Shown: positions 35,805 to 44,287 of the stretch, one piece after another
Layout of the letters: the number at the start of each line of letters is the position of its first letter
How positions within the stretch are numbered: the stretch's first letter is position 1
Assembly (NCBI GenBank): GCA_016742275.1
Contig: JACVCD010000010.1
Coordinates: 62,001 to 126,000 of the forward strand
Length of the DNA stretch: 64,000 nucleotides
Direction of reading: 5' to 3'
Source: Gemmatimonadaceae bacterium
Lineage (GTDB): Bacteria; Gemmatimonadota; Gemmatimonadetes; Gemmatimonadales; Gemmatimonadaceae
Program-made: the position numbers and the translations under genes
Notes under the pieces: generated by a model
The model's input: only the letters and a program-made list of their open reading frames with translations
Databases searched by the model: none
What the model was told of the DNA's origin: nothing

Positions 35805-37658
35805 ATGCATACCCTGCCCGTTCGTGCGCACCATCTCAAGTGGCGCGCACTGTTATTGACCGGATTGTTCCTATCCGCTGCCACGCTGCATGCCCAACCG
35901 CTATCCGCTCACCTGAAATTTGATCAAGCCTTTGACTCGGTCGTAACCACCGGTTGGTTCAGCGGGCAGATCCTGGTCACACGCAATGGCGAAACACTGC
36001 ATGAGCGCGCCGTTGGCGTGGCCGATCGCGCAAGCGGCACCAAAGTCAGTGAGACCACGCGATTCAATCTGGCGTCGTTGAACAAGTCGTTCACCGCCGT
36101 GGCGATCGCTCAGCTCGCCGAGCGCGGCAAACTCTCGCTGGACGACAAAGTTGGCAAGCGACTTCCCCGCTGGCCTAATGCCACCGTACGCGACAGTGTG
36201 AGCATTCGGCAATTGCTGACCCACACGGCTGGGCTTGGTGTGTACTGGAACTCGCCCAAGTGGGCCGGTGCCCGTGAGAGCATTCGCACCGTGTCCGACT
36301 ACGCCGCTGTGTTTGCCGCGGAGCCACTGCTTTCGTCGCCCGGCACGCGTTTCGAATACAGCAACAATGGATACATCGTACTCGGCGCCATCATCGAAGC
36401 CGTGTCGGGTGAGTCGTACGACACGTATGTGCAGCGCAACATTCTCGATCGCGCCGGCATGAAACACACATCATTTCCGGCCATGAATGAAGTGGGCGGA
36501 ACCATTGCCGTGGGCTACACCGCGGGCGCCATGGCGGCCGGCCCGCAGCGTGCGCCGAATTTCTCCGTCGCGGCTCCCGAATCATCTCCCAATACTGCGT
36601 CGCTTCCCGGACGCGGCGGACCCGCCGGTGGTGCGTATTCCACGGCTGGCGATCTCGTGAAGTTTGGCGAAGCGCTGCTCAACGATCGTCTCGTGAGTCG
36701 CACCTGGCGCGACTCACTCTGGACACCGCGCACGCGTGACCCGCGCGCGCCCGCGAATATTCGCTACGGCCTGGGCTTCAGCATGAGCGTGGACTCCTCC
36801 GGCCGCGTGTTGGATGTGGGGCACAATGGCGGCACGGTGGGTGGTGGAGCAGAACTGGCCATCGATCCGAACACCGGCACCATCATTGCCGCGCTTACCA
36901 ATCACGATGTACCGGCGCTATTTCGCGTGATGGCGCGTGCGCGCGCATTCGTGCGAACACCTGATCAATCCGACGAATTCTCCGACGCCAGTACACTCGC
37001 CAACTGGCAGCGATTCGATGCGGTCGAGGGATGGCCGTCCAAGACCCGGCGGGCCGAGATCAAGGATGGCATGCTGGTACTGGAACCCGCGACCAGTGGA
37101 TGGTATGCCGATTTTCAGGCACCGTTTCTCTTCAAGGATGTCACGGGTGATTTCATTGCCGAAACACGCATTCGTGCCACAGGCATCGGTCATGATATCC
37201 CGCAGGCGCTCTGGTCATTGACGGGGCTGATGGTGCGCGCACCGCGCGCCGGTGGCATGGCATCGTGGACACCAAATACCGAGAACTGGTTGTTCATCAC
37301 CACGGGTATCGCTGCACGACCGGGGCAACCCGTGATCGAGACCAAGACCACCGTGAATAGTCAGTCGGAACTCAAACTGCACGACATTGCTCCGGGTTGG
37401 GTGGAACTGCGCCTGGCGCGACGCGGAGCGAAGTTCTTCCTCGCCTTTCGTCAGGGCGAGAATCCGAATGGCGAGTGGCAGACACTTGCCACATTTGATC
37501 GCCTGGATCTGCCCAGCACGGTGCAACTGGGCATCAATGCCTACACTGACTGGAACAGCACCTTGCACCTGCAGAATGATCCAAAGCGATTCAATTCCAC
37601 TCCGCTCACCGGCTCACCAGATCTGCTCGTGAACGTGGACTACATTCGCATTCGCTGA
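35805..37658 (+). CDS. Exported serine hydrolase (beta-lactamase/class C family) with C-terminal beta domain
   Basis: A 617-residue protein. A signal peptide (ending ATLHAQ) precedes a serine beta-lactamase-like domain with the SxxK motif in LASLNKSF, the Tyr motif EYSNNGY, and HNGGTVGGG replacing KTG. These hydrolyse peptides or esters more often than beta-lactams. Residues about 385-617 form an additional beta-sandwich-like domain (from FSDASTLANWQRFDAVEGW to the end), perhaps substrate- or wall-binding. It sits just downstream of the LytS/LytTR pair. Confidence 0.88.
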   Translation: MHTLPVRAHHLKWRALLLTGLFLSAATLHAQPLSAHLKFDQAFDSVVTTGWFSGQILVTRNGETLHERAVGVADRASGTKVSETTRFNLASLNKSFTAVAIAQLAERGKLSLDDKVGKRLPRWPNATVRDSVSIRQLLTHTAGLGVYWNSPKWAGARESIRTVSDYAAVFAAEPLLSSPGTRFEYSNNGYIVLGAIIEAVSGESYDTYVQRNILDRAGMKHTSFPAMNEVGGTIAVGYTAGAMAAGPQRAPNFSVAAPESSPNTASLPGRGGPAGGAYSTAGDLVKFGEALLNDRLVSRTWRDSLWTPRTRDPRAPANIRYGLGFSMSVDSSGRVLDVGHNGGTVGGGAELAIDPNTGTIIAALTNHDVPALFRVMARARAFVRTPDQSDEFSDASTLANWQRFDAVEGWPSKTRRAEIKDGMLVLEPATSGWYADFQAPFLFKDVTGDFIAETRIRATGIGHDIPQALWSLTGLMVRAPRAGGMASWTPNTENWLFITTGIAARPGQPVIETKTTVNSQSELKLHDIAPGWVELRLARRGAKFFLAFRQGENPNGEWQTLATFDRLDLPSTVQLGINAYTDWNSTLHLQNDPKRFNSTPLTGSPDLLVNVDYIRIR

Positions 37659-37664
37659 ACGCAG

Positions 37665-37701
37665 TGGGCGCGGCGTGCAATCGATCAGCACGCCGCGCCC
37701 A
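37665..37701. terminator. 14-bp perfect inverted repeat between convergent genes
   Basis: TGGGCGCGGCGTGC (37665-37678) pairs perfectly with GCACGCCGCGCCCA (37688-37701) across a 9-base loop. It lies between the stop codons of the serine hydrolase and the convergent M14 peptidase. There is no T tract, so it is either a bidirectional stem that blocks read-through or a repeat. Confidence 0.7.
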
Positions 37702-37725
37702 TTACAAGAGCTACAGTGCAGCCGC

Positions 37726-39615
37726 CTACGGCGTAATCGTCACATCACGCTCGGCCAATCCGCCACGCGTACTCGTGAACTTGGCCTTGGCCGCAACGCT
37801 CTGCCCCTCCGGCACACGGACACGGACCGTGATCACACGGGACTCGTAGCCGCCAAGCCAAAAGTCCTTCGCCCGCGGCCCCACCGTACGTACGCCAGTA
37901 CCAGTGACTGTGAGCAGGTCCGACGGCACCGCATGCACACGCTTGGCCTGCTCCAGTGCCGTGGGAATGCGTCCGGCGTTGCGCACCGTCACCCGCACTT
38001 CATGAGTGGCGGAATCGGCGGCGGCGCCCTTCACTCGCGCGGTCTGCACGTTGGTGATCTCCACCTTGGGCAAGTCCATGGCCATCGTGAGATTGAACAT
38101 GGCCTGATTGCGCGCCCAGCGTTCGAGATCTTCAGCTGGCGGATTCTGTGACCAGAACTTGGGATCGGCTCCGCCGACTTCTACCTCACCAAGCTCCGGG
38201 TGCATGACCTTCGTCCACGCCTGATAACCACGTCCACCAAAACGCTCGTCGTTGTAGCGCAGCACTTCGTACTGATCGATGCGACCATCGTTGTTGTAGT
38301 CCTTCTCGCGGCCACCATTCCACAGCTCATCGCCGTACCACACCTGACCCATCTGGAAGTAGCCGAAGTCCGGTCCATGACCAAACAGCGGCACTGGACG
38401 CTCCTGGCCCTTGGGCTGACCGCGTGTGCCGTAGGTCCAGTACACATCACCAGCAAGACCATAGTTCGTGAACGAGTTGCCCACTGAGTCATAGTGCTGC
38501 AGCAACTTGAGATCGGTCGCGAACATGCATTCGGCGGCCAGACAGGTGCTGGGGCCTCGCAGGTGCATGGGCACTGATGTGTCCATGGAGTTGGTCACGC
38601 TGATGTTCGGATGCGTGGCCTGCCAGAGATACACCGCACGCGTTTCTGGTTCGGAGAGCGGATACTCACCTGCACCAAATTGCGTATGACCGCGTCCCGT
38701 GGATTCGGCCATCGGCTTCCAGTTGTACGGGTAGTTGCGATGCAGATCGAGTCCACCGACACCGTCTTCGTTGTACTGGCCATCCTTGTCGTTGTCGATG
38801 CCTTCGGGATACACGAGATACGTGCCACGCCCCGCGCCGACCTGACGCATGAGACGACCCTTGGGGTCGAGCGAATCCACGACGTGCGTACCCTTGCCGG
38901 CGCCGACGAACTTGCGCATCTGGCGAATGAAACCATCACCGTCGAGATCTTCACCCGGATCTTCGTCGAACAACCCGTCGCCATCATTGTCCACCGGACG
39001 CACCGATGACCGATTGGCCTGCGCCGTGAGCTTGTACATGTCCGCGCCATCGGGATTGTTGTTGGGGCGGATGTACAGTGTTTTTTCGTCGAGCAGCTTC
39101 GTTATGGCGGCGTCGGTGCCGTACTTGGACAGCACATGCCACGTCAACCACAACACACTTTCACTGGACGTGATTTCGCCCGAGTGACGTCCACCCTCAA
39201 AGAAGGCCGCGGGCTTGCTGGTGTGCGTGCCGGTCTTCTTGTTGGTGATGATGAGCTGCCAGATGGGCTGTCCACCAAATGACGTGCCGGCTTGCACCAT
39301 GTCCACAAGCTCGGGCTTTTCCTTCGCCCATCGTGTCATCCAGTAATTGAGCTCGGCCGTGGTGTGATAGTGTTCGAAATCCATCACATCCCACTGCTTG
39401 GCGCGCAATTGCGGATAGTTCACCAGCGCAAATGTGGACTGTCCATCACGCTGACCGGGAATGGTGAGCACCTTGCGCACGGTATCGCGCCGCGCCGTGC
39501 CACTGCGCGCCGGTCCTTCATCAGACTGCGCGCCAAGCGATGGAGCCATCACCATGGTCGCCAGTACGGACAACGCGGTGGTTGTGCGCAGAAGCGCGGA
39601 ACAGGAAGCACGCAT
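37726..39615 (-). CDS. Exported M14-family zinc carboxypeptidase-like protein
   Basis: A 629-residue protein starting at 39615 with a signal peptide ending SLGAQS. The zinc-binding HxxE appears as GGRHSGEITSSE, followed by DLHRNYPYNW with the later His ligand region. DGDG-type calcium-binding-like stretches (DNDGDGLFDEDPGEDLDGDGFI) are inserted between. The C-terminal part (from about residue 510) is beta-rich and Ig-like. Expected role: cleavage of C-terminal residues of peptides outside the cytoplasm. Monocistronic by context. Confidence 0.88.
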   Translation of the reverse strand: MRASCSALLRTTTALSVLATMVMAPSLGAQSDEGPARSGTARRDTVRKVLTIPGQRDGQSTFALVNYPQLRAKQWDVMDFEHYHTTAELNYWMTRWAKEKPELVDMVQAGTSFGGQPIWQLIITNKKTGTHTSKPAAFFEGGRHSGEITSSESVLWLTWHVLSKYGTDAAITKLLDEKTLYIRPNNNPDGADMYKLTAQANRSSVRPVDNDGDGLFDEDPGEDLDGDGFIRQMRKFVGAGKGTHVVDSLDPKGRLMRQVGAGRGTYLVYPEGIDNDKDGQYNEDGVGGLDLHRNYPYNWKPMAESTGRGHTQFGAGEYPLSEPETRAVYLWQATHPNISVTNSMDTSVPMHLRGPSTCLAAECMFATDLKLLQHYDSVGNSFTNYGLAGDVYWTYGTRGQPKGQERPVPLFGHGPDFGYFQMGQVWYGDELWNGGREKDYNNDGRIDQYEVLRYNDERFGGRGYQAWTKVMHPELGEVEVGGADPKFWSQNPPAEDLERWARNQAMFNLTMAMDLPKVEITNVQTARVKGAAADSATHEVRVTVRNAGRIPTALEQAKRVHAVPSDLLTVTGTGVRTVGPRAKDFWLGGYESRVITVRVRVPEGQSVAAKAKFTSTRGGLAERDVTITP

Positions 39616-39666
39616 CAGACAGGAGGGTGGAGTGAGGGAACAGTAGATTCGCCGCAATGGCGCGAC

Positions 39667-40491
39667 TCAATCCTCGATGGTGTCGTGCACATTGGAAGTG
39701 CCACGACGCCAGTATCCGGAGGCTCGCACCAACTTGGGGTCATGAGCGCGATCACGCACTACATGCGTACGCGATTGGCGCACCATGCCAGATTCGCCTC
39801 CAATCCATACAAAGCCCTGCCCTTCCGGCCATGGCAGCGTTGTTAATGTGGTGTATAGGTTTTCCGAATTGATCTGCCCATCACCAGTCCTGTGATGCCA
39901 GTGTACTTCGAGCTTCGCCGGCGATCGCAGCGGCACTTCATCCGCGTGCTCCTCGACTTCAAGGAGCACGATCGCACGGACATGAGCCGGAAGCTCTTCG
40001 AGGCGACGACTCACAGCGGGTAATGTCGTGTCATCACCGATGAACAGATGCCAGTCGTATTCGGCGGACACGATGAACGACCCACGAGGCCCTGCAATAC
40101 CAACTTCATCGCCAGGGGCCGCGCGATCGGCCCATGCAGTCACCGGTCCAGCATCGTGCAGACTGAACCCGATCGTGAGCGTGCCGGCCGCCGAGTCGAA
40201 TGCGCGCGGTGTGTAGTCGCGCATGGTTGGCTTGGCCATGCCTTCGGGCCACACGATGCCATTCGGACCGACCGACGGCAGATGCAATACGCCCGTCTCC
40301 GCATCGGGGATGATCAACTTGATGTGATCATCATACCCCGGGCTCACAAAGCCTACAAGATCGGGTCCGGCAAATGTGATCCGCAGTCGATGCGGAGTAA
40401 CACGAAGTATGTCCCGTACAACCGCGCGGCGCACTCGGATGTCGTGACGTACACGATGTGGCGGCGGCGGTGAGGCAGAGTTTTCGGACAT
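39667..40491 (-). CDS. Siderophore-interacting protein (ViuB/SIP family)
   Basis: A 274-residue flavin reductase-type protein. The FAD-binding motif MRDYTPRAFD, the LHDAGPVTAWADRAAPGDEVGIAGPRGS stretch and the C-terminal GESGMVRQSRTHV and SGYWRRG are diagnostic of the SIP family. These cytoplasmic enzymes release iron from ferric siderophores using NAD(P)H. No siderophore biosynthesis or transport gene lies nearby, so it stands alone. Confidence 0.92.
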   Translation of the reverse strand: MSENSASPPPPHRVRHDIRVRRAVVRDILRVTPHRLRITFAGPDLVGFVSPGYDDHIKLIIPDAETGVLHLPSVGPNGIVWPEGMAKPTMRDYTPRAFDSAAGTLTIGFSLHDAGPVTAWADRAAPGDEVGIAGPRGSFIVSAEYDWHLFIGDDTTLPAVSRRLEELPAHVRAIVLLEVEEHADEVPLRSPAKLEVHWHHRTGDGQINSENLYTTLTTLPWPEGQGFVWIGGESGMVRQSRTHVVRDRAHDPKLVRASGYWRRGTSNVHDTIED

Positions 40492-40574
40492 GTTGGTATC
40501 GGATTCTGGTGGGTCAGGTTCCCATCAGAAGAATACCGACTGTATCGCCAACTGCAGTGCGCACCATGCGGCGC

Positions 40575-43127
40575 TCAGCTATCGTCCACAGGCGTGATCG
40601 TTCGAATCTCAGGCTTTCTTCGGCGCATCCACTCTGCACCATAGTGGTCGAATTCCTTGGGCACACCTTCCTTTGCCCAGTTTAGAGCCTCACGCGTCCC
40701 GCCATCTCCACCGGGATCACGGAGGTCTCTCACGAGCCCCACAATGACATCTGCCCGCTGCACCAGATAGGCGTTCACACGACGGAGGGCATCAGCGCGC
40801 ATCGTTTTGTCAGACATCCAGGTGTCAAGAGTGACTCCAGGCTGCTGCAGGTCCACCGTCGTACTGCTCCCACTCTTCAGGAAGGGTGCCAGGCCATCCT
40901 GATAGTTCGCGACTGCGCGTAGATCCTCCACGATATCTGCGGTTCTTGGAGGACCGTACAATGACCAGATCCCCCCTTGTGGTACACACTCAAGTGCGAA
41001 ATGCAGCATGGCGTGACGAGGCTGAGCCTCGACGACTATCAGGCGATAAGGGATGTCGCGCGTCTCCAGCGCTTCTATCAGCACTTCTGAGCCAATCGTA
41101 TCAGCCCCTGGTGCCAGCGGGGTCAGTATCGAAACGAACTCGATCGTCTCTCCACGTCGACCAAATGCGTTGAGAACATCTGGAATCTCCTGAATCAAAC
41201 GCCGTTTCGACGCTTCGGACACTTCGATGTGCCCGATCACTGCAATTCGCGTTTCGCGGACGATCGTTGGTCGGGCAGTTCCTTTTGCCAACACAAATGC
41301 CGCTGCGGCCTGCAGCTGTTCATTGTCATGGTGTCTGATGGCAGGAGGCAACGCGCTGTATGGCGTCCCCAGTAAATCATGATGACGCGTCGCATCGTTG
41401 CGCACACGTGCCTGGCGCCAACCATCGAGTCGGAGATCCGTCTCCCATGCCTGATGTTCGAGCATGGCAAGCGCATCAATCTGTTCCTGCTCCAACGCAA
41501 AGACATCGCGATTGGCAGTCAGTGCTCCCGGTAGGATGACATTCCCCGCGCTATACAACTTGGATGGCAGGTGATCCACGGCGCGGCGATTCCTTGCCTT
41601 GACCGTATTCGGGAGGTCTTGCCAATCCGCAAGTGTTGATCGCGCTCCACGATCCTGGATCTTATCCGTCGCTCTATGCCAGGCTTCGTGAAATTGTCGA
41701 GCCTGCGCATCACGGACTTCCACATACTCATCAAGTGATGCGATCTCCTGAATGAGCCCCACGGGTATGATCCGATCCGCCAATGCGCGTGTCGGTGGCT
41801 GTTGGACGAAGCTGACAGCTACATCATTTTGTGCTCGCACAAAAATCGGGGCTGACCAGCGGTTCTCACTACGCTTGAGCGACCGAAGCCGCAACGCCGT
41901 TGCCACGGCATGGCTGTCATCCTCGGCCGACACGAGTATGGCAGTGACCGATGGCGCGGGACCGGGTTCTATCTGGCGTAGTCTTGCCGCCTCCGGCAGG
42001 TTGCTTTGCTCATCGATCGGCCAGATGTGCAAATCAACCAGCGCTGGCGCATCACTACTTTCGTCTGCACTCCACTCCACGGTCCCACTATCTGCATGAA
42101 TGCAGGACTTGGCCAGCATGGCGGGACGCATGGCCGCGAGACGTCGCCGTGTGGCGTCCGGATTCGCACTCAGCATATCGATCCGAGGTATGCCGAAATC
42201 GCTGAAGTCCTTGTAGGGCGACAATCGTACAAAATGCTCCATGGCCTCGAGCGCAAAGCCCGTATGACCCACAACAACCAGATGTTGCCGACGCAGTCCA
42301 CGGAGCTCGGCAAGCTCGCCCATCACATGGGATTCAAACATGCGGAGTACAGCCAGTCGATCTTCGTTGAATGCTACCACCCGATGTCGAGTGTCCGGGT
42401 CGGTGAATCGCCGCTCGGCATTCAAGGAACGCGCCAGCGAAGGATTGTCGATACGGACAATGATGCGCGTGCGCTGGCGACGGCTACGCGTGGTCTGGTC
42501 CATCACGGCTCGCCGAATCGCAAGATTCTCGTCGTCATCACCACCGAGAATCAGCACAGTCCTGGCATTCGCCACATTTGCATTGACCAACGTTTCCGCG
42601 TTCTTGGCATCGCCCACGATGGCATAGGTGCGTGATGAGCGCGTCGCAACAGGCCAGATATCATCGGAGCGATCAATCAACACCAGCGGCTCATCAGGGG
42701 AGATCGTGCGCAGTAGCGCTCGCCCGCGCTTGCCAATGCCGATCACTACCGTATGATCGGAAAGCAAACTGACAGTCGTCGCCCACCACGATTGCGCAAT
42801 ACGATCCCAGGCGAACAACAGCACGCCGCCCACGGACGCCACGGACGTCAGCAATCGTGCAATAGAGAATGTGATCGACTCTGGTGCATCTCCCGCAGTT
42901 TCGAACACCAGTAGCGCGAGTGCATCGGAAGCTGCGCCCAATACATGCTTCCATAGGCCGGCCGAAGCCTGTTCCGGATCGTCTCCGATTGAATGAGACA
43001 GATACGCCATGAAGCCCAGAAGCGTGCCGATCGCAGCCGTTGCGATCGTAAGGAGAATCAACCGCCGCCGCAATGGATCTCCATCGCGGATCCGGCGCCG
43101 AACCACTTGCAAGGATTCCATAGTCAT
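40575..43127 (-). CDS. Membrane RCK/TrkA-N, RyR and SLOG-type multidomain protein
   Basis: An 850-residue protein. Two hydrophobic segments (about 22-43 and 88-107) flank a 44-residue linker, as in two-helix channels, but no TVGYG-like filter is present. A TrkA-N/RCK domain follows (VIGIGKRGRAL, VLIDRSDD, IVGDAKNAETL), then a second RCK-like stretch (HLVVVGHTGFALEAM, about 270). A RyR-type segment (about 540-620) has LEHQAWETDLRLDGW. The C-terminus (about 620-840) is SLOG-like: AVIGHIE, LAPGADT, and GGTREALNWA. SLOG and RyR domains are predicted to bind nucleotide-derived ligands. I start at 43127; an in-frame start at 43163 is less likely. Divergent from a TIR gene. Confidence 0.8.
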   Translation of the reverse strand: MTMESLQVVRRRIRDGDPLRRRLILLTIATAAIGTLLGFMAYLSHSIGDDPEQASAGLWKHVLGAASDALALLVFETAGDAPESITFSIARLLTSVASVGGVLLFAWDRIAQSWWATTVSLLSDHTVVIGIGKRGRALLRTISPDEPLVLIDRSDDIWPVATRSSRTYAIVGDAKNAETLVNANVANARTVLILGGDDDENLAIRRAVMDQTTRSRRQRTRIIVRIDNPSLARSLNAERRFTDPDTRHRVVAFNEDRLAVLRMFESHVMGELAELRGLRRQHLVVVGHTGFALEAMEHFVRLSPYKDFSDFGIPRIDMLSANPDATRRRLAAMRPAMLAKSCIHADSGTVEWSADESSDAPALVDLHIWPIDEQSNLPEAARLRQIEPGPAPSVTAILVSAEDDSHAVATALRLRSLKRSENRWSAPIFVRAQNDVAVSFVQQPPTRALADRIIPVGLIQEIASLDEYVEVRDAQARQFHEAWHRATDKIQDRGARSTLADWQDLPNTVKARNRRAVDHLPSKLYSAGNVILPGALTANRDVFALEQEQIDALAMLEHQAWETDLRLDGWRQARVRNDATRHHDLLGTPYSALPPAIRHHDNEQLQAAAAFVLAKGTARPTIVRETRIAVIGHIEVSEASKRRLIQEIPDVLNAFGRRGETIEFVSILTPLAPGADTIGSEVLIEALETRDIPYRLIVVEAQPRHAMLHFALECVPQGGIWSLYGPPRTADIVEDLRAVANYQDGLAPFLKSGSSTTVDLQQPGVTLDTWMSDKTMRADALRRVNAYLVQRADVIVGLVRDLRDPGGDGGTREALNWAKEGVPKEFDHYGAEWMRRRKPEIRTITPVDDS

Positions 43128-43145
43128 GCTGCCAATTCTCCGCCC

Positions 43146-43184
43146 GACCGGATGCCGTGGCAAGACCAGATGCCTGATCCGGTC
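43146..43184. promoter_or_regulatory. Inverted repeat in the TIR / RCK-RyR-SLOG divergent promoter
   Basis: GACCGGAT (43146-43153) and ATCCGGTC (43177-43184) form a perfect dyad separated by 23 bases within the 95-base region between the two starts. It may be an operator shared by both genes. AGGA at 43212-43215 is the likely ribosome site for the TIR gene. Confidence 0.5.
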
Positions 43185-43222
43185 CGACCTTGCCGAAGTC
43201 TCCTGAAGCGGTAGGATCGTTC

Positions 43223-44284
43223 ATGCCTGAATCCAAATTCTTTATTTCTTACAGTCGCGGTGAAAGTGGGTATGTCGCCGCCACGATTCACAACCGTCTG
43301 GCCGAGCACTTCGGGTCGGCATACACCTTCCTCGATGTGCATGCCATTCCAGCCGGTATGGACTTCCGGAAGGCACTAACGGACGGTGTCTCGTCCTGCC
43401 GCGCCATGGTCGTGCTAATGGACGAACAGTGGGTCGCGCAGCGGCGGGAACGCGACGCTTTGCACGACAATGGAACGCCGGATTGGATTCGATTTGAAGT
43501 AGAGCAGGCGCTCCAGCGCGACATCCCCGTCATACCCGTATTGCTCGACCGGGCACTTCCTCCTCGGCCTGAGGATCTGCCATCGTCTCTCAAAGATCTC
43601 GCGTTTCGCAACGCCATCGAGATACGCTCCGGATCAGATTTCGATCACCATCTCGAGCGATTGGTGCAAGCGCTTCATGACACCGGTGGTCTCGGACCGG
43701 CGATCAAACCCGGCGGACGACGTCTGGGTCGCTCCCTCACCGTTGGTGCCATGGCAGTCGCCGGCGCATTCGGCGGCTACTCGTGGCTTATACGCCCGGC
43801 ACCCGATGCGTGGAGCTACTCGGTTGGGCAAACCCAAGTGGGCATGCGTGTGTCCCTCACGCATCCTGCCTCGTGGGTATCGGCGACTGGTCCTGCCATT
43901 CCCCTCAGCTTTCAATCGGCAGCCATCAACCCAAGCGCTGGTGGTCTGGCCTTACAGTTGCCTGACAAGCGTGGCGGCATAGTAGCCGGCATCGACGACT
44001 TTGGCCCGATGCACTCGATCGACTCCACTCTGAGCATCTGGCGTGCTCGATACACTGTTGGCACGATCGCTGTTGATCCAGCGCGCGAAATCTCTGGAGA
44101 TGTCTACCAGGCCATTCTACGTCCGCAGAATGGACGAGACGCGGCCGGTGTGTTGCATGTGGTAGTGCAACGAACTCCGGCAGGCGACCTGGTTCTGTGG
44201 CGTGCTGTGCTTGGTGATCCTGCGCGCGAACGTGAAACATTGCGCATCACCGTGGACTCTCTGCAGGTGCTCGCCGACAAGTAG
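43223..44284 (+). CDS. Membrane-anchored TIR-domain protein
   Basis: A 353-residue protein. Residues 1-150 are a TIR domain: KFFISYSRGESGY, FLDVHAIPAG (BB-loop region), SCRAMVVLMDEQW, and WIRFEVEQAL, where Glu92 or Glu94 is the candidate NADase catalytic residue, then IPVIPVLL. A single membrane helix lies at about 171-191, followed by an approximately 160-residue beta-rich domain with Trp-rich start (DAWSYSVGQ) that should lie outside the cytoplasm and looks faintly like PsbP/DUF1795-type lipoproteins. TIR enzymes cleave NAD or make cyclic ADP-ribose variants. It is divergent from the RCK-RyR-SLOG gene and ends 3 bases from a convergent operon. Confidence 0.88.
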   Translation: MPESKFFISYSRGESGYVAATIHNRLAEHFGSAYTFLDVHAIPAGMDFRKALTDGVSSCRAMVVLMDEQWVAQRRERDALHDNGTPDWIRFEVEQALQRDIPVIPVLLDRALPPRPEDLPSSLKDLAFRNAIEIRSGSDFDHHLERLVQALHDTGGLGPAIKPGGRRLGRSLTVGAMAVAGAFGGYSWLIRPAPDAWSYSVGQTQVGMRVSLTHPASWVSATGPAIPLSFQSAAINPSAGGLALQLPDKRGGIVAGIDDFGPMHSIDSTLSIWRARYTVGTIAVDPAREISGDVYQAILRPQNGRDAAGVLHVVVQRTPAGDLVLWRAVLGDPARERETLRITVDSLQVLADK

Positions 44285-44287
44285 CGA

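Noticed and set aside
40596-40610. GTTCGAATC tRNA T-loop-like motif
   Set aside because: It lies inside the RCK-RyR-SLOG coding sequence, and no acceptor, D or anticodon arm is placed around it.
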